DNA of 58,386 nt from Sphingobacteriales bacterium (GTDB taxonomy: Bacteria; Bacteroidota; Bacteroidia; Chitinophagales; UBA2359), in assembly GCA_016718845.1 (NCBI GenBank), contig JADKCK010000033.1, positions 1 to 58,386 of the forward strand, read 5' to 3'. Both the position numbers and the translations under genes were made by a program. Below, in pieces: positions 10,262 through 19,298 of this stretch. The notes under the pieces were generated by a model. It was not told the origin of the DNA, searched no databases, and worked only from the letters and a program-made list of their open reading frames with translations. Position 1 is the first letter of the stretch. Every line of letters starts with the position of its first letter.

Positions 10262-10591
10262 TTAGTTTTCTCGTTTTTCGCAGCGTTTTTTCCATTCGTT
10301 TTTAAACTGTTGGCGTTCTTCTTCGGTCATGTTCATCCATTTTTGGCGTTGCGATGTTGGTTGTTCGCTAAAAGGTGGGCGGTTGTGGTGTCTACCAAAG
10401 CTAGGATGCCCAAATAAAATACGACAAAGAACAAGCAAACCCATTGCTTGCCAATAACTAAACGATATTAGCGAAAAAGTAGGGGCTATTATCCAGTTCC
10501 ACAACAATTGCACTGCCAACGATGCCAAAGCAAAGAAAAGGAGTGCAAACAAAGGGAAAAACCGAGCGCCTTTTTTATAATTGTGTTGCAT
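10262..10591 (-). CDS. Small inner-membrane protein downstream of the sigma factor
   Basis: 109 residues: two hydrophobic segments (about 12-35 and 40-60), then a charged tail EKWMNMTEE-like (QKWMNMTEEERQQFKNEWKK). I know this architecture from Bacteroidota genomes, where such proteins sit right after ECF sigma genes, but no function is established that I can name. The gap to the sigma gene stop is 5 bp, so co-transcription is near certain. A role as regulator or partner of the sigma factor is inference only. Confidence 0.7.
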   Translation of the reverse strand: MQHNYKKGARFFPLFALLFFALASLAVQLLWNWIIAPTFSLISFSYWQAMGLLVLCRILFGHPSFGRHHNRPPFSEQPTSQRQKWMNMTEEERQQFKNEWKKRCEKREN

Positions 10592-10596
10592 GGTGT

Positions 10597-11159
10597 TTAA
10601 AGGTTGTTTAGTTCGTTATACAAATTTTGGAGGCGTTTTCGCAGGTGTTTTACCGCATAGCCTTTTCGCGAGATAATAGTTTTGAGGTTTTCGTTGGTTT
10701 TGTTGGCAATTTCTTGGAGGGTTAGGTCTTCTAACTCGTTCCAGATAAATACGTTGCGTTGGTTTTCGGGTAGTTCGTTTAAGGCACTCAATAGTTCCTC
10801 CCAGAACAGCTCTTTAAAAAAATTATCTTCGGGTGTTGCCGATGTGTCGGGCAATAAAATATCCCTAAAATTGAAGTCGCCGTCTTCGTCTTGGTAAATA
10901 AAATCGGCTAAGGCTTCGGCGTTTTTTTTCCGAAACCTGTCCGTAATTTTGTTTCGTGCCACCCTATACAACCACCCCGATACGCTTTCTATTTCGTCTA
11001 AATCTACCACTTTACTCAACTGATACCACACCTCTTGCGAATATCTTCGGCATCTTCGTTGCTAGGCACTTTGCCCCTAATAAAGCCAAACAGTTGTTTG
11101 CTATATTGCCTTATTGTATCAACGATGCTGCTTGGTTGTGTTACTAAATGATCATCCAT
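10597..11159 (-). CDS. ECF-type RNA polymerase sigma factor (frameshift near residue 40)
   Basis: The 144-residue frame to 11031 carries the end of region 2 (SGWLYRVARNKITDRFRKK) and region 4 (LNELPENQRNVFIWNELEDL, then LTLQEIANKTNENLKTI). The missing start is found upstream in another frame: ATG at 11159 gives MDDHLVTQPSSIVDTIRQYS and GKVPSNEDAEDI, exactly the N-terminal part of sigma region 2. One missing base near 11035 (GATATT-GCAAGAG) restores DI-QEVWYQL. Complete length is about 187 residues, normal for ECF factors. It directs RNA polymerase to an unknown regulon. It is co-transcribed with the membrane protein behind it. Confidence 0.88.
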
Positions 11160-11278
11160 TGGCTATAATTTCATTTAATGAGGTAGACGATGAGCAGGGT
11201 AAATTACTCTAAAAAAATCACTTTTTTTTTGTAGCGGGCAAAGTTACGAAAAAACACGAAATTTTAAGGCAAATTTTG

Positions 11279-11286
11279 TATCTTTG
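11279..11286 (+). promoter_or_regulatory. -7 box TATCTTTG of cysteine synthase
   Basis: TATCTTTG matches TAnnTTTG and lies 63 bp before the start codon. The -33 element is not clear. Confidence 0.5.
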
Positions 11287-11348
11287 CACCTCGAAAATAA
11301 ACTTTGAACCAATTTAGTTGTTCACAACTGTAAAAACACTATTAACGT

Positions 11349-12259
11349 ATGAAATGCAACAATGTTCTTGAAACAATTGGCTCTACGCCTCATGTGCGCA
11401 TCAACTGTTTGTTTGATGGCAGCAGCGAGGTGTGGGTTAAGTTAGAGCGCGCTAACCCGGGCGGTAGCATCAAAGACCGCATTGCTTTATCTATGATAGA
11501 AGATGCCGAACAACGCGGTGTATTAAAAGCAGGTAGCGTAATTATCGAGCCTACGTCGGGCAATACGGGTATTGGTTTGGCAATGGTTGCCGCCGTTAAA
11601 GGTTACCGTTTAATATTGGTGATGCCCGAGTCTATGTCGATAGAGCGCCGCCGATTGATGGCTGCCTATGGAGCCGAGTTTGTGCTTACGCCCCGCGAAA
11701 AAGGTATGAAAGGAGCCATAGAAAAAGCCACCGAACTTACCCAAAGTACGCCCAATGCCTGGATGCCGCAACAGTTCGACAATCCAGCTAACATTGCGGT
11801 GCATCGTCGCACAACCGCCCTCGAAATTCTTGCCGATTTTCCGGAGGGGATAGATTACCTAATTACGGGTATTGGTACGGGCGGACACATTACAGGCTGT
11901 GCCGAAGTGCTAAAAAAACATTTTCCTAACCTAAAAGTATTTGGTGTTGAGCCAGCAGCATCGCCCGTTATTAGCGGCGGTAGCCCCTCGCCACACCCCA
12001 TACAAGGTATTGGTGCGGGCTTTATACCCAGCAACCTACACCGCGAAGTACTTGATGGAATGATTACCGTTACCAAAGAAGAAGCCTTTGAATACACTAT
12101 CCGCGCCGCCCGCGAAGAGGGTTTGTTTATTGGCATCTCGTCAGGGGCATCGTTGGCGGCAGTAGCTAAAAAATCCCGGAAATACCCGCAGGTAGCCGCA
12201 TTTTAACCTTTAACTACGACACCGGCGAGCGTTATTTGTCGATAGAAGGCTTGTTTTAA
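11349..12259 (+). CDS. cysK: Cysteine synthase (O-acetylserine sulfhydrylase), frameshift at C-terminus
   Basis: PLP enzyme that makes cysteine from O-acetylserine and sulfide in the cytoplasm. Seen: SIKDR with the PLP lysine (K42), substrate loop TSGNTG (69-74), phosphate-binding GIGTGG, and ISSGAS near the C-terminus. The open frame stops at 12206 after KYPQVAAF, but one added A at about 12200 restores ILTFNYDTGERYLSIEGLF ending at 12259, the standard CysK tail. So the true product is about 303 residues. The break is most likely a sequence error. The gene stands alone, 155 bp before rpmI. Confidence 0.93.
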
Positions 12260-12310
12260 CACCAAATAATAAGGTTGGCTTAAAAAAAGACAAATTATTT
12301 TGGAAAAAAG

Positions 12311-12341
12311 TTGTTATACAGCAACAAAAGCTGTACCTTTG
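12311..12341 (+). promoter_or_regulatory. Promoter of rpmI-rplT
   Basis: TTG at 12311-12313, a 20-bp spacer and TACCTTTG at 12334-12341 fit the Bacteroidota consensus exactly. The start codon of rpmI is 74 bp downstream, leaving room for a leader. Confidence 0.8.
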
Positions 12342-12414
12342 CACGCCGTTTAAGAACAGTATTCATCATCAAAGTTCTTTGTTTGTATAAAGCAAAGATA
12401 AAATTGTTTGTGTT

Positions 12415-12609
12415 ATGCCCAAAATGAAAACACATTCGGCTGCTAAAAAGCGTTTAAGGCTTACAGGCAGCGGAAAAGTTAAACGACACAAATCTTGCAA
12501 ACGTCACCTTTTGACACACAAAAGCAAATCACAAAAACGCAGACTAGGTCGCTCAGCGGTTGTTAAACCGTGCGACATGGCTCGTGTGAGATTGTTGCTT
12601 TGCATCTAA
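12415..12609 (+). CDS. rpmI: 50S ribosomal protein L35
   Basis: 64 residues, full length. MPKMKTHSAAKKRLRLTGSG and KRHLLTHKSKSQKRRLG are typical L35 landmarks, followed by the basic C-terminus that lies in 23S rRNA. It is transcribed ahead of rplT as usual. infC, the normal first gene of this operon, is not present upstream; cysK is there instead. Confidence 0.95.
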   Translation: MPKMKTHSAAKKRLRLTGSGKVKRHKSCKRHLLTHKSKSQKRRLGRSAVVKPCDMARVRLLLCI

Positions 12610-12802
12610 GATGTGCCAGAAATTGCTTTGCAAGCCAAGTGTAATTGTTTTGTTTTAGCCAATGGTTTATCGCCAAAAGCTAGTTTTTTTCACCTTTCGT
12701 GACCCATCAGTCAAAAAATCTGCTAACTTAAAGTAGCACAAGCAGATTTACCTGCATAATACACGCTTATGTCGGGTCGTTAATTTTTAAAAATTTCACA
12801 AC
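12610..12802 (+). promoter_or_regulatory. Long rpmI-rplT spacer with a hairpin, possible leader
   Basis: 193 bp separate two genes that are usually 10-60 bp apart. AATCTGC at 12717 pairs with GCAGATT at 12742, with a 3'-adjacent GTCGGGTCG that could pair with CGTGACCC upstream. This might be a regulatory leader (L20 represses its own operon in other bacteria), but no known motif was recognised. Confidence 0.3.
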
Positions 12803-13146
12803 ATGCCAAGGTCAGTCAATCATGTTGCCTCGCGCGCACGCCGTAAAAAGGTGCTAAAACAAACGCGAGGTTATTGGGGTCGCCGCAAAAATGTTTGGAC
12901 CGTTGCCAAAAACGCTCACGAACGCGGTTTACAATTTGCCTACGTAGGTCGCAAGCTCAAAAACGCCAATACCGCAGTCTTTGGATTGTACGTATTAATG
13001 CTGCTTGCCGTCCCGAAGGTATTAGCTACTCACAATTTATGGGTAAAGTCCACAAAGCGGGCTTAACCCTTAATCGCAAAGCACTTGCCGATTTGGCAAT
13101 GCACCACCCTGCTGCTTTTAAAGCAGTAGTTGATGCGGTGAAATAG
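12803..13146 (+). CDS. rplT: 50S ribosomal protein L20 (single-base frameshift)
   Basis: MPRSVNHVASRARRKKVLKQ and GYWGRRKNVWTVAKNAHERG start a standard L20. The frame breaks in the A5 run at 12959-12963. Adding one A gives KKRQYRSLWIVRINAACRPE and onward to KALADLAMHHPAAFKAVVDA, the complete 115-residue protein ending at 13146. L20 is needed for 50S assembly and is essential or nearly so, so the break is almost surely a sequence error. This is the strongest evidence that neighbouring frameshifts may also be artefacts. Confidence 0.95.
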
Positions 13147-13173
13147 CAATTCCCATTTTTTTTCGTTATAATA

Positions 13174-13217
13174 AAACCGTTGTTGGATAGTAGGCTATCT
13201 AACAACGGTTTTTTTGT
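13174..13217 (+). terminator. Terminator of rpmI-rplT
   Basis: AAACCGTTGTTGGATAG and its complement CTATCTAACAACGGTTT form a long stem followed by a T-run, 28 bp after the L20 stop codon. Confidence 0.9.
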
Positions 13218-13306
13218 GCCTTATAATAGGCTTTGGTTAACTGTTTTTGAGTTATATTGAAATAGGGCATATTTACCCCCAAAATACATTTTGATAGACG
13301 AAACTA

Positions 13307-13465
13307 TTAACGTTTTTTATCTCTACGGCGTACCCAATAGGCGGCAAATAGCAAGCCCATGCCTACTATAAAACCAATTGCCCAAAAAAAGAGCATATTA
13401 GCGGGTGTTGCTTGGTAAGCATCGGGGTTAAGCGTGCCTACATCGGTCAGTAGTATTAGGTGCAT
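13307..13465 (-). CDS. Small single-pass membrane protein
   Basis: A 52-residue frame begins MHLILLTDVGTLNPDAYQAT and has one clear membrane segment, MLFFWAIGFIVGMGLLFAAYW, followed by a positive tail RRRDKKR that should lie in the cytoplasm. Composition and codon use resemble real short membrane proteins of this phylum. No family was recognised. It lies between rplT and the secreted thioredoxin-like gene, on the latter's strand, 58 bp after its stop. Confidence 0.5.
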   Translation of the reverse strand: MHLILLTDVGTLNPDAYQATPANMLFFWAIGFIVGMGLLFAAYWVRRRDKKR

Positions 13466-13523
13466 TTTTTGCAATTATTGATTGTTAATTATTGATTATA
13501 GACCAATATGTACTAAGGCTTAT

Positions 13524-15362
13524 TTAGTACCGCAATTCAACGATACCTAATTTGCCTACGTTGTTTTTCCAAAGGTTAATATCGCCGCTATCGGGCAAGC
13601 CGTTTAGGTTAATGTCGGCAAGTTTGTAGCCCATGTTGCTGGTGTTTATGTAGGTGTTATAATCGTTAAAAGCATTGATAATACCATTACCATCTACATC
13701 GCCCGCAAATAGTGCGTAGGCGTTAGTGCCAACCAATTTTAACTGATTACCGCCAATAGCTTGAGTTACGGCATTGGTAAAATCGTAATCTATGGTGGTG
13801 TGTGGTGCACTAGTAACGGTAACGGGCAGGCGGCTCATTACTGCCAAGTGGTTGCGGTGTCGTATTACAAACAAATAACTGCTGCCACTATTTAGGTCAT
13901 TAAATCGCACACCTTGACTGGTGTTTTGATAATCTACCACATTGCCATTGTTTAACAACCATGCAGCCGCTTGGTCAATTATTAGGCTTGGGTTGTTGGC
14001 ATCGCGTGCTTCTATCAACACCCAATCTACGGCGCCTGTGGGTATGGTAGTAACCGATTCGGTGCCGGTGTAATTCCAAGGGGCAGTGTTGTAGGGTTGC
14101 TGTAGCGGTAAAAGGCTACTGTTGGTGGTGTTCATGTTGGCATTAGTTAGGTTGTAAGTGCCCTCTAAGTAGGCTTTTAACCTAACAGTGGGTATTTGCA
14201 GCGGTACATTAAAATAAGAATCGCCTTCGGAGCCAAAGTTGGCATTGTTAAAAATGCTTGTTCCGTTGCTATCATGTACATTAATAGACCCACTAGAATA
14301 GGTCATCCCATCGCCATAGCCATCTTGGATAACAAAACGGTAGCAATTGGCGGCTGGTGGTATACTAAAGGTATAGCTAAGTGTTTGTAGTTCGGGTATA
14401 TTGGTGGTAAGCGTGCCAGGTACGGTATTGCCGTTTCCATCTTCGATAAAAAAGCGTGTTTGGTCGTCGAGTGTCCAATTGTCGCTATACATATCTACCA
14501 CTATAGTACCGTTGGTAGTAGTGGCGGGCAGTAGCAGTTTTGATATTTGGTCGTTTGAGGTGATGATATTGCCACTTGCCGATGTAACTATAAATTGTAC
14601 GGTGGTGGCTGTACTTAAGGGTATGTTACCCAACGATACATTGGCGGTATTGTAGGTTGTCAAATTACCAGTCCAGTTAACCGATGCTAGTTGTTGTGTG
14701 CCTGCCATAGCCGTAATGGTGGCTTGGGTAAGGGGCAAAGTGCCGTTGTTTTGCAACATTACAATAGGCTCTACTTGGCTACAAAACGTAGCCTCGCCGG
14801 TATAGGCAAGCAAGGCGGGGTCGTTGCCCGTTGCTGCTTGTGGGCAAGCAATAACTTGGTTGCGCAAATACGAGGTGGTAAGTGATAAACTAGCAGGTAC
14901 TTGCGCAATAGTTCGGTTTGGGCAAATCCTGTATAAGGTAGGGAAAGCATCTACGGCATAAGCATTTATAACGGTTGAGGTAGTTGGGTTAAACATTGGA
15001 TAAGTTACACCTGCTGTCCAGTTTCCTTGTGTCGAGCCAATGCCTTGTAGCTGGGCTAAGGTAGTGCCTGGGTCGCTTTCTATAAAAAATACCATTAGCT
15101 CGTTGCTTCCGTTAGGTCCATATTGCTCGTAGGTGTTTTCGAGAACGTCTGTGCTGTGAAAGTTCCAGCAGGGGTTACACCACGTTGCCGAAAAAACTAT
15201 TAACACCCCTTTGCCTTGGTTCAGATAATCGTACAAATGGTGTGTGTTGCCATTTATGTCGGTAAGGGTAAAATCGGGAGCAATGCTGCCATTAGGCAAT
15301 TGTGCTTGTGCATTGCAAATACTTATCATAAAACAGCAAATGAGTAGCGTTAGGTTTTTCAT
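13524..15362 (-). CDS. Secreted thioredoxin-like (redoxin) protein with C-terminal dockerin-like domain
   Basis: I start it at MKNLTLLICCFMISICNAQA (15362) because a signal peptide begins there; the open frame extends 42 codons further without need. About 612 residues. Residues 20-170 form a TlpA/AhpC-like redoxin domain (GSIAPDFTLTDINGNTHHLY) with the CxxC motif in SATWCNPCWNF. The middle holds beta-rich repeats resembling CARDB/Ig modules. The C-terminus DVDGNGIINAFNDYNTYINT and DINLNGLPDSGDINLWKNN is a paired EF-hand, dockerin-like module common in Bacteroidota surface proteins. The redoxin may handle disulfides outside the inner membrane. No classic T9SS sorting domain is visible. Confidence 0.8.
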   Translation of the reverse strand: MKNLTLLICCFMISICNAQAQLPNGSIAPDFTLTDINGNTHHLYDYLNQGKGVLIVFSATWCNPCWNFHSTDVLENTYEQYGPNGSNELMVFFIESDPGTTLAQLQGIGSTQGNWTAGVTYPMFNPTTSTVINAYAVDAFPTLYRICPNRTIAQVPASLSLTTSYLRNQVIACPQAATGNDPALLAYTGEATFCSQVEPIVMLQNNGTLPLTQATITAMAGTQQLASVNWTGNLTTYNTANVSLGNIPLSTATTVQFIVTSASGNIITSNDQISKLLLPATTTNGTIVVDMYSDNWTLDDQTRFFIEDGNGNTVPGTLTTNIPELQTLSYTFSIPPAANCYRFVIQDGYGDGMTYSSGSINVHDSNGTSIFNNANFGSEGDSYFNVPLQIPTVRLKAYLEGTYNLTNANMNTTNSSLLPLQQPYNTAPWNYTGTESVTTIPTGAVDWVLIEARDANNPSLIIDQAAAWLLNNGNVVDYQNTSQGVRFNDLNSGSSYLFVIRHRNHLAVMSRLPVTVTSAPHTTIDYDFTNAVTQAIGGNQLKLVGTNAYALFAGDVDGNGIINAFNDYNTYINTSNMGYKLADINLNGLPDSGDINLWKNNVGKLGIVELRY

Positions 15363-15561
15363 GCAATAAAATAAATTTTGTTTGTTTAAGATGGTATACG
15401 CTGTAACAATTGGGCAAAGATACGCAATTATAAGGACACTATGATAGGGTATTGTGGTGATTTTAGCAAACATTAACCCATTTAGCAAAATTTATAGCCA
15501 ATTAATACCTAAAAACCACTTTTTTTTAAAAAAAAGTACTCGTACAATAAACCATTTGCCT

Positions 15562-15569
15562 TATCTTTG
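15562..15569 (+). promoter_or_regulatory. -7 box TATCTTTG of the low-complexity protein gene
   Basis: TATCTTTG lies 60 bp before the ATG at 15629; the -33 element is unclear. Confidence 0.45.
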
Positions 15570-15628
15570 TGTCTAATCTAGTACAATTATTAGACCATTT
15601 TATCCTATTAAACCAATTTATTTTGGCT

Positions 15629-17008
15629 ATGAAAACAATTCATTATTTAACTTTCTGGGTATTGGCTGCATTGCTGCCTACTGTAGCATTTGCGCAAGAT
15701 GATGTGTATGACTATACACAACCACAATCAACTACCACCACGCAAAATGGTGGCGATACGTATGTAACTAATAATTACTACGATAACGATAACAACGACG
15801 AACAATACGTATTTGCCGACGATGACGAATACGAATATTACTACTCGTCGCGCATCCGTCGTTTCCATAACCCCGTATATGGCAGTAGCTATTACAGCGG
15901 CTATTATGTGGATAGATATTGGTACGACCCAAATCCGTTTTTGTGGGGGCAAACCATCTACTACGACCCCTTTGCGGTTTCGTATTTCTACTCGCCAGTT
16001 ATATTTATGCGTCCGCGCCCATGGTGGGCATGGGGCTGGAACCAACCACAAATGTTTTATGGCAACCCTTATGGTGGCTGGAATAACGGCTGGGGTAATG
16101 GTTGGAATAACGGTTGGGGTAACGGTTGGGGTAACGGCTGGGGTAACAACTACTGTGCAAACCCTTATAACCCATGGAACGGCTATGGCTACGGCTATGG
16201 CTACGGATATGGTAACAACATAACCGTAATTAACAACTACGGACCTTACTACACAGGTGATAATAACGACACTTATGGCGGCAAATCGTATGGGCCACGC
16301 CAAGGTAAAGATACCTATGGCAATACCAATGCCAGTAATAACAACAACTACGGCGTTTATCAGATAGGTAACAACAACGGTGTTCGCCCCGACCGCCCAA
16401 GCACTACGCCACCGCAAGGCGGCAAAACCGACAACATTGGCATTTCGACACCGCGCGGCAACGTTACAACCCGCCCCGACCGCGATGTGAAAAACGACGG
16501 TGTAGGTATTAAAACACCTAAAAACAACGATAACAATTTTACACCCAACACCAATCAACCAGCCGATGTGCGCCCCGACCGCCCAGTGAAAACGAACCCC
16601 AACAACACCTTTACGCCTACTACAAAACCTACCGAAGAAATAGTACGCCCAAGTAAAAACAACGAGGTGAAAGACAATAAAAACCTAGAAACAGCTCCAC
16701 CCAAACAAAATAACTTTGAACCTAAAAACAACGACCAACCTAAGTTGGAGCAACAGGTAAAACCTAAAGTAGAGCAGCCCAAAAACAACGATTTTCAATT
16801 AAACGAAAAATCTAAAAAAGACAAAGCTCCTAAAATAGATAAACCTAACCGCAGCGAAAGCCGCCCCAAAGTTAATTTTGATAGCGGTAGCAAAAGCAAC
16901 AAAAGCAGCGGTAGTGGTAGTAAAGCTACACAACCTGCCAGAACACGCGAACCTCAAAATAACAACAACAGTAAAAAAGAATCGAGAAGCGACCGCAAAC
17001 CTCGCTAA
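15629..17008 (+). CDS. Secreted low-complexity protein rich in Asn, Gly, Trp and Tyr
   Basis: The start is ATG 15629, giving the signal peptide MKTIHYLTFWVLAALLPTVAFA. About 459 residues. After an acidic stretch there is a Tyr/Pro/Trp-rich part, then WNNGWGNG-type repeats (about 150-180) and alternating G-Y repeats (about 190-205). The last 200 residues are disordered and rich in Asn, Lys, Pro with repeated VRPDRP motifs, ending in a basic tail. I do not recognise a family; similar proteins are common in Bacteroidota. A cell-envelope or matrix role is possible. It is a single gene with its own terminator. Confidence 0.85.
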   Translation: MKTIHYLTFWVLAALLPTVAFAQDDVYDYTQPQSTTTTQNGGDTYVTNNYYDNDNNDEQYVFADDDEYEYYYSSRIRRFHNPVYGSSYYSGYYVDRYWYDPNPFLWGQTIYYDPFAVSYFYSPVIFMRPRPWWAWGWNQPQMFYGNPYGGWNNGWGNGWNNGWGNGWGNGWGNNYCANPYNPWNGYGYGYGYGYGNNITVINNYGPYYTGDNNDTYGGKSYGPRQGKDTYGNTNASNNNNYGVYQIGNNNGVRPDRPSTTPPQGGKTDNIGISTPRGNVTTRPDRDVKNDGVGIKTPKNNDNNFTPNTNQPADVRPDRPVKTNPNNTFTPTTKPTEEIVRPSKNNEVKDNKNLETAPPKQNNFEPKNNDQPKLEQQVKPKVEQPKNNDFQLNEKSKKDKAPKIDKPNRSESRPKVNFDSGSKSNKSSGSGSKATQPARTREPQNNNNSKKESRSDRKPR

Positions 17009-17026
17009 TCGACATATTTAATACAA

Positions 17027-17067
17027 AATCCCCCAATAACTGCTAAGGTTGTTGGGGGATTTTTTTA
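17027..17067 (+). terminator. Terminator after the low-complexity protein gene
   Basis: ATCCCCCAATAAC pairs with GTTGTTGGGGGAT and is followed by T7, 19 bp after the stop codon. Confidence 0.9.
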
Positions 17068-17076
17068 TAAAAACAA

Positions 17077-17271
17077 TTTGATACAGACATGGAAAAGTGC
17101 TGCTTGGGTGCTTGCGCTTGCTTTGCTTTGGGGGTGCCCTATGCTGTGCAAATAGGGTAAGCCAATAATCACCCCCAAAAAAGACCGATTCCGCGTCAAG
17201 CGGGGCAGGCATATTTATTTAAACAACTGATATGAAATAGGCGATTCCTATTTACTTAAGTCGGCATCAAA
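17077..17271 (+). repeat. MITE-like dispersed element, copy 2 (195 bp, both ends present)
   Basis: Left end TTTGATACAGACATGGAAAA; the right end read in reverse is TTTGATGCCGACTTAAGT. Core GGGGGTGCC...CACCCCC and CCGCGTCAAGCGGGGC as in copy 1, at the same internal distances (GGGGG 53-54 bp from the end). It sits between convergent genes. Confidence 0.8.
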
Positions 17272-17278
17272 ATTGTTA

Positions 17279-18022
17279 TTACCTTTTGTTAGCTGCATAA
17301 AATGTAATTACGTTTTGCCCAATAACGAACGAGCCATTACCAGATATTTGGTCGTCTACGATTTGCTCGGCAATAAATGTAAGGGTTTGGGTGCGTCGTT
17401 CTAGGGGCAATTTAGTTCGGGTTTCCCATTGTTCTTCGGTGGGTATATCCAAAATAACGAGGGCATCACCGCCTGCCATTTCCCACCACATGTCAAAAGT
17501 TATTTCTTGGTTTTCAAAATAAATGGTACCGCCTCGCCCCATATCTACATAACGCAATTTGGGGTTGCCTGCTAGGTATACTCGTTGTGGCATATTGGTT
17601 GCATATTTAGCTTTGTGTATTATAAGTTGGTTGATATTTTCTACAAAATCCTTCGGCACATCGAGCCAAATGGCAATATCGCGCACCGTTTTACCCGCTT
17701 CGAGGTGCATTAGCGTAAGGTTGCGGAGCAACTCGGTGCGGGCGGCTTCGATAAACTGTTTTTGTTTGTCTTCGAAATAGGTCTGTGCCATTTTTTCGCC
17801 TTCTTTTTCGGCTTTTGCTCGTTCTTCTTTAGCCGCATCTAACTCTTTTGCTAAGGCATTGCGTGCTGCTATAAGGGTTTCGTTGGTTTTATCAACGTTA
17901 TCAAGAGCATCCTTCATTACTGTTTGTAACGTTTGAGCAAACTGCTGTTGATGGGCAACAATAATTTTTTCGACTTCTGTTTTAACAGCAGCGTCAAACT
18001 GGGCTTTTTCTTCTTTTGTCAT
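17279..18022 (-). CDS. Conserved hypothetical coiled-coil protein
   Basis: 247 residues, cytoplasmic (no signal or membrane segment). Residues 1-75 are a long charged helix likely to form a coiled coil (KEEKAQFDAAVKTEVEKIIV; ELDAAKEERAKAEKEGEKMA). Residues 85-130 (ELLRNLTLMHLEAGKTVRDI, then AIWLDVP) resemble a helix-turn-helix-like segment. The C-terminal half has PKLRYVDMGRGGTIYFENQE, then EITFDMWWEMAGGDA. No known family was recognised. It is monocistronic with 84 bp to the lipase upstream. Confidence 0.65.
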   Translation of the reverse strand: MTKEEKAQFDAAVKTEVEKIIVAHQQQFAQTLQTVMKDALDNVDKTNETLIAARNALAKELDAAKEERAKAEKEGEKMAQTYFEDKQKQFIEAARTELLRNLTLMHLEAGKTVRDIAIWLDVPKDFVENINQLIIHKAKYATNMPQRVYLAGNPKLRYVDMGRGGTIYFENQEITFDMWWEMAGGDALVILDIPTEEQWETRTKLPLERRTQTLTFIAEQIVDDQISGNGSFVIGQNVITFYAANKR

Positions 18023-18106
18023 TTTAGCGGTTTTTATTAAACATTAAAAGCAAAAAGACCTAAACTAATTGCACAAGCAAATAGCACAAAGGGCTTTAGA
18101 AATTGT

Positions 18107-19105
18107 TTAGAGTGGTGAGTTTATCCACTCTTTTATCTTTTCATAAACCTCTGTCATGGTAGTAAGTTTAAAATGGTTGGTTTGGGCAAACTCGTGGTGG
18201 TTTTCGGGCGAAAAATTAAACTCGGCAGGGTTGTCAGAGCGAGCAGTGACACTTTCGGTACGCACCAAAATATCGCCAAAAAGATGATTTACCCAATGTT
18301 TTTTTTCTTGTGTAAGTCTTCCCGAAATGGCATAATAAGAAACACCCGGAAGTTTTTGGGTATGGATTTTATTGTTTGATAAAAATTGGTCAGGGTTTTT
18401 GTCTTTCCAATCGTTTTCGGTCAGATACCCATAACGCAAATCTTTAATACCGGCACTCCTTAAATTTATTGCCTTGCCCACAAGCCTTGTTTGCCAATTA
18501 GGTACATTTTCGAGAATAGTAGTGGTTACGTTGGCAAATTTTTCGAAAAAAGAACCTAAATGAGGAGTGGCTAATAAAAAAATATTTTTTACTTTTTTTG
18601 TCCATTCAAATTTATTTTCTTGTGCATAATGGCAGGCGCTATGCGTAACCAAACCACCCATACTATGGGCAATAATGCAAATTTCTTGTATTTCGATGGG
18701 ATAATTTTGATGTAGTTTTTCTAAGATAGCGGCAAATGCCTTGCCATTGTCCGAGATATGCAAACCTGTGTTGTAGCGCAAATAAAAAGGCGTATATTGC
18801 AGGTCGTGTTGTAACATGGTACCATAATCGCTTTTGTTGGCAAACTCCCAAGCGGTTTCGTTGTGGGTAAGCCCATGAATGAGTATGCAAATTTTAGGCG
18901 AAATTGCCGACTTTGCTTGCTCGTATTGATGTGTCAATGTTTGCTTGTTTAGTGATACAACTTTATTTTTGATATAAAAGTTCATTTCTATACCCAAGTG
19001 TGTGTTGTGGAGTTTATCGCCTACGGCACCATTGAGGGCGCTAACGCCTTGATAAGTTATTCGTTTAAGTTTTTGAAATATTTCGGACATAGTTTGGTTT
19101 GACAT
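18107..19105 (-). CDS. Alpha/beta-hydrolase, PGAP1/lipase-like
   Basis: 332 residues. The oxyanion strand KICILIHGLTHNETAWEF is followed by the nucleophile elbow IIAHSMGGLVTHS (GxSxG), then FLLATPHLGSFFEK, as in triacylglycerol lipases and PGAP1-type esterases; the catalytic His is likely in the C-terminal NHHEFAQTNHFKL part. No signal peptide, so probably cytoplasmic. A second Met at residue 6 is an alternative start. Substrate unknown. Confidence 0.85.
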   Translation of the reverse strand: MSNQTMSEIFQKLKRITYQGVSALNGAVGDKLHNTHLGIEMNFYIKNKVVSLNKQTLTHQYEQAKSAISPKICILIHGLTHNETAWEFANKSDYGTMLQHDLQYTPFYLRYNTGLHISDNGKAFAAILEKLHQNYPIEIQEICIIAHSMGGLVTHSACHYAQENKFEWTKKVKNIFLLATPHLGSFFEKFANVTTTILENVPNWQTRLVGKAINLRSAGIKDLRYGYLTENDWKDKNPDQFLSNNKIHTQKLPGVSYYAISGRLTQEKKHWVNHLFGDILVRTESVTARSDNPAEFNFSPENHHEFAQTNHFKLTTMTEVYEKIKEWINSPL

Positions 19106-19243
19106 TAAAGTGTGTGTTTACGCCTAGCAAAAGTACTACAAAAAAACGATGAGTGCTTTTTTTTATTGTCCCGAATATGTATTTTTTATAATAAACTGCT
19201 TAGTAATGAACAAAAGAATGTTTTAGATAAATATTTTTTACAC

Positions 19244-19277
19244 AAAAAGCACCCACCAAATTGGCAGGTGCTTTTTT
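19244..19277. terminator. Hairpin with A-run and T-run
   Basis: AAAAAGCACC pairs with GGTGCTTTTT around a 13-nt loop. It lies 22 bp past the stop of the leftward TPR lipoprotein gene and serves it on the minus strand (A-run at left). Confidence 0.8.
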
Positions 19278-19298
19278 ATTTTTTGGCAGATATAGGTA

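Noticed and set aside
12803..13146. Programmed frameshifting in rplT
   Set aside because: No slippery site with a downstream structure was recognised, L20 is never made this way to my knowledge, and nearby genes show the same type of homopolymer break.
15728..16558. 276-codon minus-strand frame opposite the low-complexity protein
   Set aside because: Composition (Val/Ile repeats) only reflects the antisense of Asn/Tyr/Gly codons; the plus strand has a signal peptide, promoter box and terminator.
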